Source: an uncultured Actinomycetes bacterium
GTDB taxonomy: Bacteria > Actinomycetota > Actinomycetes > Nanopelagicales > Nanopelagicaceae
Direction: 5' to 3'
NCBI GenBank assembly: GCA_903891755.1
Contig: CAITFY010000072.1
Location: 1 to 43,569 of the forward strand
DNA length: 43,569 bases
The notes under the pieces were generated by a model, which did not search any database, was not told the origin of the DNA, and saw nothing but the letters and a program-made list of their open reading frames with translations. Both the position numbers and the translations under genes were made by a program. Numbering within the stretch: position 1 is the first letter of the stretch; the number at the start of each line of letters is the position of its first letter. Of this stretch, positions 20,401-28,809 are shown piece after piece.

Positions 20401-22901
20401 ACAAGTACATCAGCGCGCTGTGCAGGTCCGAGGATAAGAGCATGCTCCTTGACGTTGGTATTTGTGATGCTCTGAAGGCTGAATTCGAAACCAATTGGGT
20501 TGGCAGGCAATACAGCTGCGTCAGGAAGGATTCCGCCCTCTGATGAGAGCATGACCATTGCAGGGCCAGCCGTACGCATATCTGGTACCAGACCTGAGTA
20601 GTGGTTTTGCAATTGATCAGGGAATACCAAGCCTTGTGTAGCCGGAGTATTTGGAACCGCAGGAACCATTGAAACTTCACCGGCATCGCCACATGCTGGA
20701 GTGGTGTCGGTAGCAGCGTTAGTCCATAGCACTCCGGAGCAGTGCGTGCCATATGTATTTGAATTATCAGATTTTGCGTAATACAAACTGAGGTTCAAAG
20801 AGCGGTCGTTGCTGCCATTGAGAAGGTGTAAGAGATAAACCTTGCGAGCAGCGTGCATTACTGGGTAGGAGACACCATTTACGGTCATTGAGTCCAAGAA
20901 CGCTTCTGGAACTTGTGAAACATTCGGAACGCCAGGGTTCATAGTGTTTTGAGGGACCGGACAGGTTTGAGTATTGAGTTTTCCGCCGACGCAGAGTGGA
21001 TTTGCAACCGGTGGATACATCTCGCTATTTACAGCTGGCCAGAACCATGGGCCGTAATCCCATCGACCTACAGGCGATGCGCCTGGGGAGGTACTGTTTA
21101 CAGGGGTGAGGCCAGGATTTTGGTTTGGCTGATACACGTGTGGGAACCAGAGGCTGCCCATCGATCCCCAAGCCGCGGTGTTCCAGGTTGGATCTTGCAG
21201 CTTCAACTGTGAAGTTGCGGGAACAAAGGTCTTATCTTGAATGACGAGAGTCTTTTCTTGAGCGGTCGCAGTGTTTGGAGCTGAAGCGCTACGAACACCT
21301 GCGGCAACGAGCATCTGTCCTTCTTGCGTGTCATTGAGCAAGTAGCCAGCTACCAAACCTGAGTACACATTGAGGCGCGTGATTCCATCCGAGTGATCGT
21401 GGTAGAACATCAGGCGAGCTGTGTCTTGGTTTGTGTAGTAAAAGGTCATGCGGCCATTACCAGGATTTGTTGATGGATAAGTTGCTGCAGTCTGAAGATC
21501 TTGTTGGAATCCAGTTGGGATGGTGTTTGAATCTCCACCTTTGTAAGTAGTAGGTGCTGCCTTAGAGGTGTAGCAATGGATGTAGCCATAGCAAGAATTG
21601 ATTACAGAACCATCAGCGGCGTACCACATATCAGGTACATAACGTGTGCTCACACCAGCTGGATATTGCTCACTCGATGTGGCAGGTGAAACCCATTGAT
21701 CCATTGTTCCATCGCTGATCCAAGGAGTTACGCCGCCATGTAAATGGATGGTGGCGCGGTTGGTTGAGTAGTAGCCGCCATTTGGTCCGCTACCTGCACC
21801 CATCACTGAAGAATCAACTGGGAGGAATAGGTCTCCGCCGCACGTATTTGCATTGGGACCCGTAAGTTTTGTTCCGCCAGCGACAGTACAAGGCTGCGTG
21901 CCAGATGGAAGGTAGTTATCAAAAGTTACTCGTACTGGAACGCCCTTATTTGCAACGATCGTAGGTCCGAGGTAGCTAAAAGGAGCTTGGGCGTTAACGA
22001 CGGTCTTTGCAGAATCAGTGAAATTCGTTGCAATAAAGCAGACATTTTGTCCGGCGCCATTAGCAATGAAAGCCCCGCTTGGGTATTTCCAGTTGACTTC
22101 GCCAGTTGGGCAAGTGCCAGCGTTCGCGCTATCTACTTGTGCGTAGAGATTGACGGTTGTGTAACCGAGATCGCTACTGAACTGCCACTTAGTACGAAGT
22201 GATGCAATTTCATAGGTATCTGAAGCTGGAATGTAATTGGGATCTCCAACGGTCTTGACCGCAGGTGCGGGGGTTGCTGTAGCAATCGCTAAATCAGGAA
22301 GGTCGGTTGTGAACTTACGCAACCCACGTGCCGTTCCGTAACCTGTGCCTGGGTTTGCCACTCCGATGGAAGTAATACCACCGGTCGTTGAATCGATAAC
22401 GATTGGTCCGCCTTGTGCACCGACTCCGCCGCCGCCAATGACAGAAACTTTGGTGTTGCCTGCATGGTAACCGGAGCCAGGGTTGACCATGTCAAACTGC
22501 TTAATCTTTCCAGCATTTCCGCTTGGATCGCCAGCTGGGTAGTACTCGGCGATGAATAGAGCGCCGACGCCATCACCTTGAATCACAACAGAAGTTGGAA
22601 GTGGGCTGTTTGCAAAGTTACCCGTTGCATATCCTGAAACAGGATCAGCGCTACCGAAGTAATCAGGGGTTGCGGTTGTTGGCGTGTATGGATCGAGTGG
22701 ACTCATCGTTAGATTCGCAGCACCTGGCTTTATTGCAGAAGGCAGCGCCGCAAGGTGTGCTGCAACTGGCTTATTGCTGGTGCTAGGGCTTGGAACTGTC
22801 GGGATCGCGTATGCGCCACCCTGAACTCCAAAGGTGGTTGCGAATACGAGAAGCGCAGCAACGTAGTTGCGTTGACGCTTTCTTTGAATGATTTTTTTCA
22901 T
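17418..22901 (-). CDS. Giant secreted multicopper oxidase with internal repeat insertion and C-terminal FnIII-like region
   Basis: Copper motifs IHLHGGVTPWISDG, FYHDHSDG, HFIHFHMF, HCHLLGHEENDFM; AGGAG RBS before the ATG at 22901; signal peptide. Confidence 0.93.
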   Translation of the reverse strand: MKKIIQRKRQRNYVAALLVFATTFGVQGGAYAIPTVPSPSTSNKPVAAHLAALPSAIKPGAANLTMSPLDPYTPTTATPDYFGSADPVSGYATGNFANSPLPTSVVIQGDGVGALFIAEYYPAGDPSGNAGKIKQFDMVNPGSGYHAGNTKVSVIGGGGVGAQGGPIVIDSTTGGITSIGVANPGTGYGTARGLRKFTTDLPDLAIATATPAPAVKTVGDPNYIPASDTYEIASLRTKWQFSSDLGYTTVNLYAQVDSANAGTCPTGEVNWKYPSGAFIANGAGQNVCFIATNFTDSAKTVVNAQAPFSYLGPTIVANKGVPVRVTFDNYLPSGTQPCTVAGGTKLTGPNANTCGGDLFLPVDSSVMGAGSGPNGGYYSTNRATIHLHGGVTPWISDGTMDQWVSPATSSEQYPAGVSTRYVPDMWYAADGSVINSCYGYIHCYTSKAAPTTYKGGDSNTIPTGFQQDLQTAATYPSTNPGNGRMTFYYTNQDTARLMFYHDHSDGITRLNVYSGLVAGYLLNDTQEGQMLVAAGVRSASAPNTATAQEKTLVIQDKTFVPATSQLKLQDPTWNTAAWGSMGSLWFPHVYQPNQNPGLTPVNSTSPGASPVGRWDYGPWFWPAVNSEMYPPVANPLCVGGKLNTQTCPVPQNTMNPGVPNVSQVPEAFLDSMTVNGVSYPVMHAARKVYLLHLLNGSNDRSLNLSLYYAKSDNSNTYGTHCSGVLWTNAATDTTPACGDAGEVSMVPAVPNTPATQGLVFPDQLQNHYSGLVPDMRTAGPAMVMLSSEGGILPDAAVLPANPIGFEFSLQSITNTNVKEHALILGPAQRADVLVDLTNVPAGSTLILYNDAPAPFPGWDPRFDYFTGDWDQTVSGGAPATIPGYAPNTRTIMQIQVDRDLAGTAGTSIFQPGTQTVTTALTDAIHTYYKASQDAPVVAQVAYNPALGTNTKDNLYPALGDTSLAVTSTGVAAIAIDPTKLNPLETTTPQVLIGDQINVATGTEGDGGNGNGARAVATISPPDTVGSVSVSNPSAYTTAPTVNSITPAPAGPNARTAVVQSEMAGANNISTVTVSTNSGYTTTPNVTVSGAATVPAVATAELSPTSIASINIYNGGTFTKTPLVTVAGITVNNDVQNAVAVLSPTPLLGINVLNGGLYTSAPTITISGSATGNAFATAFLSTSVQSVTVTNPGVCTVTGAAYDPALAYFAVTLTGGRTGGAVVASQAFAMGNAHVSGANASLQSIGVVYGGTNYTSAPTVSITPVGMTCTTSPVATAQLTPGPIAGVTLDPANLGSFTADPVIAISGTGGAQLDPVLAPTSIASITKTNTVSDFTSTPLISFNIASTAVATASMTPTSVSSITIAAGTGLGYTSTPVFTIDAPTTGTAATATAVMSVGSLQFTVVDPGAGYVTGTPYIANLSDNTTAAVTLGAGQVTSLNVTNPGSGYLSAPTVELLYPDGYTDTTSATAILSSQQVSVTFHETGIQELFDNMYGRMNATMSSELSVTNFVNQTTLPWSSVDYPTEIINTNSANELVANGGKPVDSLPDGTQIWRFTHNGVDTHFIHFHMFNVQIVAITGWDGINQPLPAYDLGWRDTVQMDQLTIVYVAIKPIVPIVPWQLPNSIRPSDPQTALFDINGVAITSQDMNMANYDPTNATSVNYNQLVNYGWEYMFHCHLLGHEENDFMRQIPVGVAMKSPTALQTADTTYVAAVGAVAAHVNVSFVDNSMNETGFILQRRVSVNDPWVPVQQLNDHAPKWNNVHQTVDDYGLSTGEPWTFTDTPPLTSGVHYQYRVLAVDTIGVKNMGQFPSADILSDPSNVVYVQIP
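18480..19870 (-). repeat. Degenerate coding repeats inside the multicopper oxidase
   Basis: About ten variants of [ATAxLSPTSIxSIxIxNGGxxYTSAPTVTISG] between the cupredoxin segments; bounds approximate. Confidence 0.85.
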
Positions 22902-22999
22902 GGCGGCTCCTGCAGGGAAAGAAAATGAGTTACTCATGTGGAGATTTATAACTAACTCACAAGGAGTGATGTGTTCATTCGTTATTAATTTTCTCAGAT

Positions 23000-23035
23000 A
23001 GTGGTCAGAGATTTTGACCATTTACTTGACCATTT
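23000..23035. promoter_or_regulatory. Putative regulator site: AGTGGTCAG plus two TTGACCATTT repeats
   Basis: TTGACCATTT at 23014-23023 and 23026-23035; inverse half-site AGTGGTCAG immediately upstream. Confidence 0.45.
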
Positions 23036-23202
23036 CAACTCGCTCTGCGAATTGACTAAAAGTCTAGAAAAACCGGCGAATCTTCAAAATTTTTAGCGGT
23101 TTATAAGGATTTCACGCTGAATTACAAGGTTGTGATTACGCAAGATATCTAGAAAAACTTGTAATAAGTGCTCATTTAGGGTTACTCTCGGTCATATCAC
23201 AG

Positions 23203-23232
23203 ATTGTAAGTTTTCTGAGAGAAAACTACAAT
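23203..23232 (+). promoter_or_regulatory. Hairpin/operator in the leader of the LuxR-type gene
   Basis: ATTGTAAGTTTTCT-GAG-AGAAAACTACAAT: 8-bp perfect core arms extended with one bulge. Confidence 0.55.
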
Positions 23233-23255
23233 TATTAGAGAAGGAAGTAGACCAA

Positions 23256-24044
23256 ATGAGCCCTCGGGATCTCGGAGCAAATGAGATGGGTGATTCAAAC
23301 TCATTTTCGCTATCCGTTCTCAGTTTGCTTGATTGGCTAAATAGCGAACCGAGACTCGACGATATCTGTCGCGGTTTAGTTATTGCTTACCTTCATCAGT
23401 ACCAGCCTTCAAAGGCTCGCATCGTTCAATTTAATAACGACGACTCTCTCACAGTTCTCTCGGATTATGGTTACCTTTCAGCTGTTGGTCATGCTTCAAA
23501 ATCTTTAAATCCAGCACAATGGCGACAATCTACAAATGACTTTTCTAAGCTCCTTGGTTGCCAGGAGAAATTTTATTGGAACCGCAACTCCACAGCAGTT
23601 ATCGTTCCCTTCCGCCCACGAGGAATTGTCTCAGGTGCACTTTCTATTGGCTTTGATCTGCCACAAAGAAAGACAGATGAGATTGGTGCAGTTGCCGCGC
23701 AAATTGGAATGGCGATTGCGCTTTTTGTAAATCTCACCTCGAACAACCGAACTTTTTCGCAAGAACAAAAGCCAATGGCTTCGCAAGGTCAATCTGAATA
23801 TGAAAGTATGCGTGAAGCCTTCACTGGAACTGCGACGCACACCACAAAGAACAGCGGTATGACTGGTCGTCAGCTTCAAATTCTAGAGGGCATGATCGAA
23901 GGCAAGACAAACTTCGAAATCGCCAGCGAATTGGGTTACAGCGTTTCTACTGTGCGTCAAGAAACCATCAAGATTTATCAGACTCTCAATGTCACTGGAC
24001 GCCGCGCTGCTGCGCAGGAAGCGCTAAGACAAAAAATCGTATAA
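23256..24044 (+). CDS. LuxR-family transcriptional regulator with GAF-like N-terminus
   Basis: C-terminal MTGRQLQILEGMIEGKTNFEIASELGYSVSTVRQETIKIYQTLNVTGRRAAAQEA is a LuxR HTH; upstream RBS AGAAGGAAG. Confidence 0.85.
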   Translation: MSPRDLGANEMGDSNSFSLSVLSLLDWLNSEPRLDDICRGLVIAYLHQYQPSKARIVQFNNDDSLTVLSDYGYLSAVGHASKSLNPAQWRQSTNDFSKLLGCQEKFYWNRNSTAVIVPFRPRGIVSGALSIGFDLPQRKTDEIGAVAAQIGMAIALFVNLTSNNRTFSQEQKPMASQGQSEYESMREAFTGTATHTTKNSGMTGRQLQILEGMIEGKTNFEIASELGYSVSTVRQETIKIYQTLNVTGRRAAAQEALRQKIV

Positions 24045-24080
24045 ACCTTCACTAATAATCGTATAAACCTTCACTAATAA
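24037..24080 (+). repeat. Perfect 22-bp tandem duplication across the stop codon of the LuxR-type gene
   Basis: TCGTATAAACCTTCACTAATAA at 24037-24058 and 24059-24080. Confidence 0.97.
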
Positions 24081-24094
24081 AGTGTTCATTTAAA

Positions 24095-24135
24095 TTGACC
24101 ACTTTGCGGTTGTAATAGCCACTGCTTGACCACTT
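24095..24135 (+). promoter_or_regulatory. Two TTGACCACTT direct repeats upstream of the surface/pilus operon
   Basis: 24095-24104 and 24126-24135, 31 bp apart; similar to the repeats upstream of the multicopper oxidase. Confidence 0.45.
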
Positions 24136-24165
24136 CACATATCGATATTGCCCTATAAATACGGC

Positions 24166-26340
24166 ATGAATACGTCTGCTTTCCTCATTTCACTTAAGCG
24201 CGTTGCCGCAATCACTGCCGGCATGGTCGTTCTATCCCTCTGCGGTCAGAGCGTAGCTAGCGCATATCAGTATCCTGCGCTGACTTCGTATCACAAGTAC
24301 CGCATCTTTGTATCGCACAAGGGTGCGAGCAAGGCTCCTGTAGCTGCTGCACTTCGCGCGCTACCTGCAAAGCCTCTAGGAACATCAGCAAATCTCAATC
24401 CCGCCTCCGTAGTTCCAGTTCATATTTTGCCCGTCACTTCAGGTTCTACAACTATTACGGAAGGCGATGCGACTCCGGTATTTACGCCAAGTTATTCGGT
24501 GCCTTCGTACATAACACTGCCCAGCGTTCCAGCGTGTGATGTCATTGAAGCTCCAAATACCCTGCATTTGCTTGCAGGTACGTACCACGTCGATTGCTCG
24601 TTTGCGAATCCCTCTCTTCCGGCATCGATTAGTTACGATGACACGGTCGCGGGAAGTACCTACGTTTACACCTTCATTTATGACCAAGTAACTCTCACTG
24701 TCAACCCAGCGGCAACTCACGCTGTGATCTTTGATGACGGATTTACTGGAACTTTCGCAACTGAAACTTTCACAAATAGTGGAAATGTTGCGCTGCCTTC
24801 AGCTCCAACCCATGCTGGTTATACATTCCTTGGTTGGTCGGAAAGAGTTAACGGTTCCGCAGTCACCTTTCCTTACAGCCCTGCAACCTTTACAGATGTA
24901 ATTCTACATGCCTTATGGCGTACAAATGTAATTACTCATCATGTGACTTACAACCTAGGTGGAGGAGGAGGAACGCTTCCGACTCAAGGCGATGTAGCAG
25001 AGAACACCCAATTTGTGCTCGCTTCGAGCGTCGGTTTAACTAACTCCGGATCAACATTTAACAAGTGGTCAGATGGGACAAATCTCTTTTCACCATTCGC
25101 CACTTACACAATGGGTAATTCAGATGTAACTCTCACAGCAACGTGGACTGCGAACCCATCTTCTACTCCAATCGTTGTGACCCACTCTGTGAGTTACAAC
25201 CTTGCAGGCGGGGCTGGAAAGGTGCCTTCCGCTATAACTGCACCTGTTGGAACCGGCTATACCGTTGCTTCAAATGCCGGCCTCTCAAAAGATGGTTTTC
25301 TCTTTGGTGGCTGGTCTGACGGATTTCAGGTAATCCCAGCGGGCAGCCTTAAATCCGTCGGCAATACTGACATTGTCCTTACCGCGATTTGGAATGCTAC
25401 CCCAACAGGCAGCGGCGAAGCTGCGCCAATCGTCTTGCCTAAGACACCAGTCGTTGCTCCAGTTGCCCAGGTCTTCACCAACCACGCAGTTGCATCAAAT
25501 CTTGTGGCTAACTTTGCAAAAATTGTTGATATAACGTTCAAGTCGACTCTCGTACCGGTGGCTCATGATGCGGGCACTTCACTTCGTCTCACCGATGGAG
25601 TGCAAGCCTCACTTCTCGATCAGTTGAATCTGGTCTTAACTCCAGTGGGAGTCCAAGTTACGGCCGTCAAGGGCTGGACGGGACGCATCTCCTTCCCTGT
25701 TGTGGCAACGCAGAGTGGAAAAGATGTTGAGCTCTTTGTTGGAGTGGAAGAAGATCCTGCCCCGGCATTAGTTCCCATCTTCAATCTCCTGAGCACAAAG
25801 CAAGCAAAAATTTCATGGACAGTAAATAACTCTCAAGTGGAGTTGTACAACATCTATCTTGGAAATCGTCTCGCCTGCACAACTTCAAAGAACACTTGCA
25901 GCTTGCCAATTAACTCAATTTCTAACTTCAAATCAGCTTTGAAGATTGAATCCGTTGGCCATCAGGCGACTTATTCGACTAAGGTTGCTCCGGCATACTC
26001 TTTGAAATCTCTGGTCTCGGCTGGAATCGTCTACTTCGACCTTGGTTCTGCAGCCCTCAAAAAGAGTGCAAAGAAGACTCTTGCTGCTTTGGTTGTAACT
26101 CTAAAGGCCTTAGGTGTCACGAATGTGAATCTCAATGGTCATGCTGATGCAACGGGTCTCGATGCTGTGAACAAGCGACTCTCGGTCTCCCGCGCAAACG
26201 CCGTCAAGGCATACCTTGCGAAGGCGCTTCCAAAGTTGAAGTTCAATGGCAAGGGCTTCTCTTCAACCGTCCCTGTTAAGTCAAATTCAACAGCGGCGGG
26301 TCGCTCCGACAACCGTCGCGTGGAAGTTCTGGTTGGCTAA
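24166..26340 (+). CDS. Surface protein with InlB-like repeats and C-terminal OmpA-like peptidoglycan-binding domain
   Basis: Three modules (VIFDDGFTGTF...LGWSE; VTYNLGGGGGTLP...; VSYNLAGGAGKVP...GGWSDG); C-terminal IVYFDLGSAALKKSAKKTL...LNGHADATGLDAVNKRLSVSRANAVKAYL...GRSDNRRVEVLV. ATG at 24166 preferred over upstream TTG. Confidence 0.85.
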   Translation: MNTSAFLISLKRVAAITAGMVVLSLCGQSVASAYQYPALTSYHKYRIFVSHKGASKAPVAAALRALPAKPLGTSANLNPASVVPVHILPVTSGSTTITEGDATPVFTPSYSVPSYITLPSVPACDVIEAPNTLHLLAGTYHVDCSFANPSLPASISYDDTVAGSTYVYTFIYDQVTLTVNPAATHAVIFDDGFTGTFATETFTNSGNVALPSAPTHAGYTFLGWSERVNGSAVTFPYSPATFTDVILHALWRTNVITHHVTYNLGGGGGTLPTQGDVAENTQFVLASSVGLTNSGSTFNKWSDGTNLFSPFATYTMGNSDVTLTATWTANPSSTPIVVTHSVSYNLAGGAGKVPSAITAPVGTGYTVASNAGLSKDGFLFGGWSDGFQVIPAGSLKSVGNTDIVLTAIWNATPTGSGEAAPIVLPKTPVVAPVAQVFTNHAVASNLVANFAKIVDITFKSTLVPVAHDAGTSLRLTDGVQASLLDQLNLVLTPVGVQVTAVKGWTGRISFPVVATQSGKDVELFVGVEEDPAPALVPIFNLLSTKQAKISWTVNNSQVELYNIYLGNRLACTTSKNTCSLPINSISNFKSALKIESVGHQATYSTKVAPAYSLKSLVSAGIVYFDLGSAALKKSAKKTLAALVVTLKALGVTNVNLNGHADATGLDAVNKRLSVSRANAVKAYLAKALPKLKFNGKGFSSTVPVKSNSTAAGRSDNRRVEVLVG

Positions 26341-27551
26341 TGGCACAACTACTAGCTGTTCCAGCTTTGGGTGGTGATCTAGATGATGCGCCGATTTCAG
26401 ACTTGGTGCAACAAATTATTGATCAAGCCATTCAGGAGCGGGCTAGTGATATTCACTTAGAACCGTACCAAGATAAGTTCTTGGTACGGGCACGCATTGA
26501 CGGTCGCCTCACTAATTATGCGGAATATCCGCCAACATTGGCTGCGGCGATCGTAAGCCGTGTCAAGGTGATGTCTAAGATGAATATTGTCGAAAGACGT
26601 CGTCCCCAAGATGGTCAATTCACGACAAGTTTTCAAGGACGTCAGGTAGACGTACGTGTCGCTACTGTTGCGACAATTAATGGCGAGAAGCTTGTTATGC
26701 GATTGCTTGACTCTTCAAAGCCAACTGTGGAACTTTCAGAACTTGGCATGAGCGAAACTCAGTTGGTTACCTTCCAGCGCATGTTCTCTGCAAATAATGG
26801 ATTAATTCTGGTAGCAGGTCCGACTGGAAGCGGTAAGTCCACCACGCTTCATTCCGCCCTGAAAATTGTGGCGGTTGAGCATAAAAACGTTGTAACAATC
26901 GAAGATCCCGTTGAATATGTGGTTCCAGGAATCACCCAAATTCCGGTTCATGAGGCAAATGATGCTGGGTTTGCAGTTCAGCTTCGCGCCGTAATTCGTC
27001 AAGATCCCGACATAATCATGGTCGGTGAAACCCGCGACGTTGAGACCGCCCGCATTTCAGTGCAAGCGGCACTCACGGGTCACCTTGTATTCAGCACTAT
27101 TCACGCTACTGATGCAGTTGGAGCGATCTATCGCCTCATTCAGATGGATATCGAAGCTCACCTCCTTGCTTCTGCATTCAGAGGTGCAATCTCCCAACGC
27201 TTGATCCGTCGTGTCTGCGAAAATTGTGCAGAACCTTATAAAGCCAACGCTGCTGAAATTAAAATTCTTAGGCTCCAGAAACTTGATGCGACCAATTTAA
27301 GAAGAGGTCGTGGCTGCGCACTCTGTAGAAATACCGGTTATAGAGAACGTATTGCTGCCTTCCAGATCCTGGAGTCAAATGACTTTTTAGGTGAGTTCAT
27401 GATCTCCCGCCCCCAGCCTTCAGTTTTTCGTCAGCATGCAATAGATACAGGCATGACCACAATGGATTACGAGGCTCTTCGCCTCGCTTCAGAAGGTTTA
27501 ACCACAATCGAAGAGGCACTTACTTTGGCGGCAGCTCATGACATTGCTTAA
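26340..27551 (+). CDS. GspE/PilB-type ATPase without the long N-terminal domain
   Basis: Walker A GPTGSGKSTT, Walker B RQDPDIIMVGETRD, Cys pairs CENC and CALC; TAATG overlap with the upstream gene. Confidence 0.94.
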   Translation: MAQLLAVPALGGDLDDAPISDLVQQIIDQAIQERASDIHLEPYQDKFLVRARIDGRLTNYAEYPPTLAAAIVSRVKVMSKMNIVERRRPQDGQFTTSFQGRQVDVRVATVATINGEKLVMRLLDSSKPTVELSELGMSETQLVTFQRMFSANNGLILVAGPTGSGKSTTLHSALKIVAVEHKNVVTIEDPVEYVVPGITQIPVHEANDAGFAVQLRAVIRQDPDIIMVGETRDVETARISVQAALTGHLVFSTIHATDAVGAIYRLIQMDIEAHLLASAFRGAISQRLIRRVCENCAEPYKANAAEIKILRLQKLDATNLRRGRGCALCRNTGYRERIAAFQILESNDFLGEFMISRPQPSVFRQHAIDTGMTTMDYEALRLASEGLTTIEEALTLAAAHDIA

Positions 27552-28809
27552 TTCGAAAGCCTCCTTCAAACTTTTAAAGTTTGGCGAAACAAAACTTGAA
27601 TCGAAGTTATGTGAGTTTACTTATGGGGGAATTAACTCTCAGGGTCAGATGGTAAGCGGAACTTTGTCAGCGATGTCCCGCAGTGAAGTTCGATTTATTC
27701 TTGAGCGTGATGGAGTTTCAGATATTAGTGTTGCCAACAAGAAGCATTGGTATGACATTGAATTTGGACGCCCAGTATCACTTGAGGTCTTACTCCAAGT
27801 AACTCGACAACTTGCCTCCTTCTCTGAGGCTGGAATCCCAGTCGCTAAAGGCATTGGAATTCTCGCTGATACTACGGACGACAAACGTATGGCCGAGATT
27901 CTTGACGAAATTTTGGTTGATATCGAGGGCGGTGCTCAACTCAGCGAGAGCATTAAACAGTACCCGAATGTATTTCCTCGCTACTACAGCGCAATTTTGA
28001 GCTCGGCGGAAAGAAGCGGAAACCTCACTGAGGCCCTTTCCACTCTGAATACATATTTAGAACGCGATTTACGGAGTAAGCGTGCCGTTCGTTCAGCAAT
28101 GATCTATCCAATGGTCCTTCTATCACTGACTTTTGTCGCGATATTGGTGCTATCGGTATTTGTACTCCCTCGCTTCCAGGTGTTCTTTGATTCATTGAGC
28201 GTTAAATTACCAATTACCACACGCATGTTGCTGGCAATCACCCACCTCGTTCAACACTGGTGGTGGATTTTCGCCCTTCTTGCGATCGTGGGCACGATTG
28301 TTTTAGTTGTTATGCGACGCAAACCGCAGGGACGCTTAACTCTCGATCGCATCATTCTCAAGATGCCTATCGCGGGTTCACTCGCCCAACTAGTCGCGCT
28401 CGAACGCTTCTGTCGCGTCCTCTCCACTCTAGTTCGAACGCAAGTGCATCTTCCAGAGGCGCTGGAACTAGCTGGCGCAAGTACAGGCAATCGTGTCTAT
28501 GAAGATGCAATCATGGAGGCTCGCAAGCGAGTACTTCAAGGTGAAGGTCTTGCTGGGCCGCTTGAGCGAGCGAAGATTTTCCCCACCGCTGCCATCCAAA
28601 TTTTTCGCATTGGCGAAGAATCTGGGCAACTCGGTTCGCAATTGAATCAAGCCGCCTCCTTTTACTCTGATGAGCTCGATCATCGATTGAAGAATTTCAC
28701 CGCATTGCTCGAACCAGCTACCTTGATCGTAATCGGTGGAGGCGTCGGTTTTGTTGCGGTCGCCTTGGTTTCAGCCATGTATGGAATTTATAGCGGAGTT
28801 CGTGGCTAA
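27538..28809 (+). CDS. PilC/GspF-type inner membrane platform protein
   Basis: VTRQLASFSEAGIPVAKGIGIL and a duplicated T2SSF domain, FCRVLSTLVRTQVHLPEALELAG. Confidence 0.94.
   Translation: MTLLNSKASFKLLKFGETKLESKLCEFTYGGINSQGQMVSGTLSAMSRSEVRFILERDGVSDISVANKKHWYDIEFGRPVSLEVLLQVTRQLASFSEAGIPVAKGIGILADTTDDKRMAEILDEILVDIEGGAQLSESIKQYPNVFPRYYSAILSSAERSGNLTEALSTLNTYLERDLRSKRAVRSAMIYPMVLLSLTFVAILVLSVFVLPRFQVFFDSLSVKLPITTRMLLAITHLVQHWWWIFALLAIVGTIVLVVMRRKPQGRLTLDRIILKMPIAGSLAQLVALERFCRVLSTLVRTQVHLPEALELAGASTGNRVYEDAIMEARKRVLQGEGLAGPLERAKIFPTAAIQIFRIGEESGQLGSQLNQAASFYSDELDHRLKNFTALLEPATLIVIGGGVGFVAVALVSAMYGIYSGVRG

Noticed and set aside
22902-23021. Upstream extension of the multicopper oxidase ORF (MVKISDHYLRK...)
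   Set aside because: An AGGAG ribosome-binding site and signal peptide support the ATG at 22901; the extension overlaps the presumed promoter region.
24037-24080. 22-bp direct repeats as a CRISPR or att site
   Set aside because: Only two copies, directly adjacent with no spacer; no cas, integrase or transposase genes nearby.
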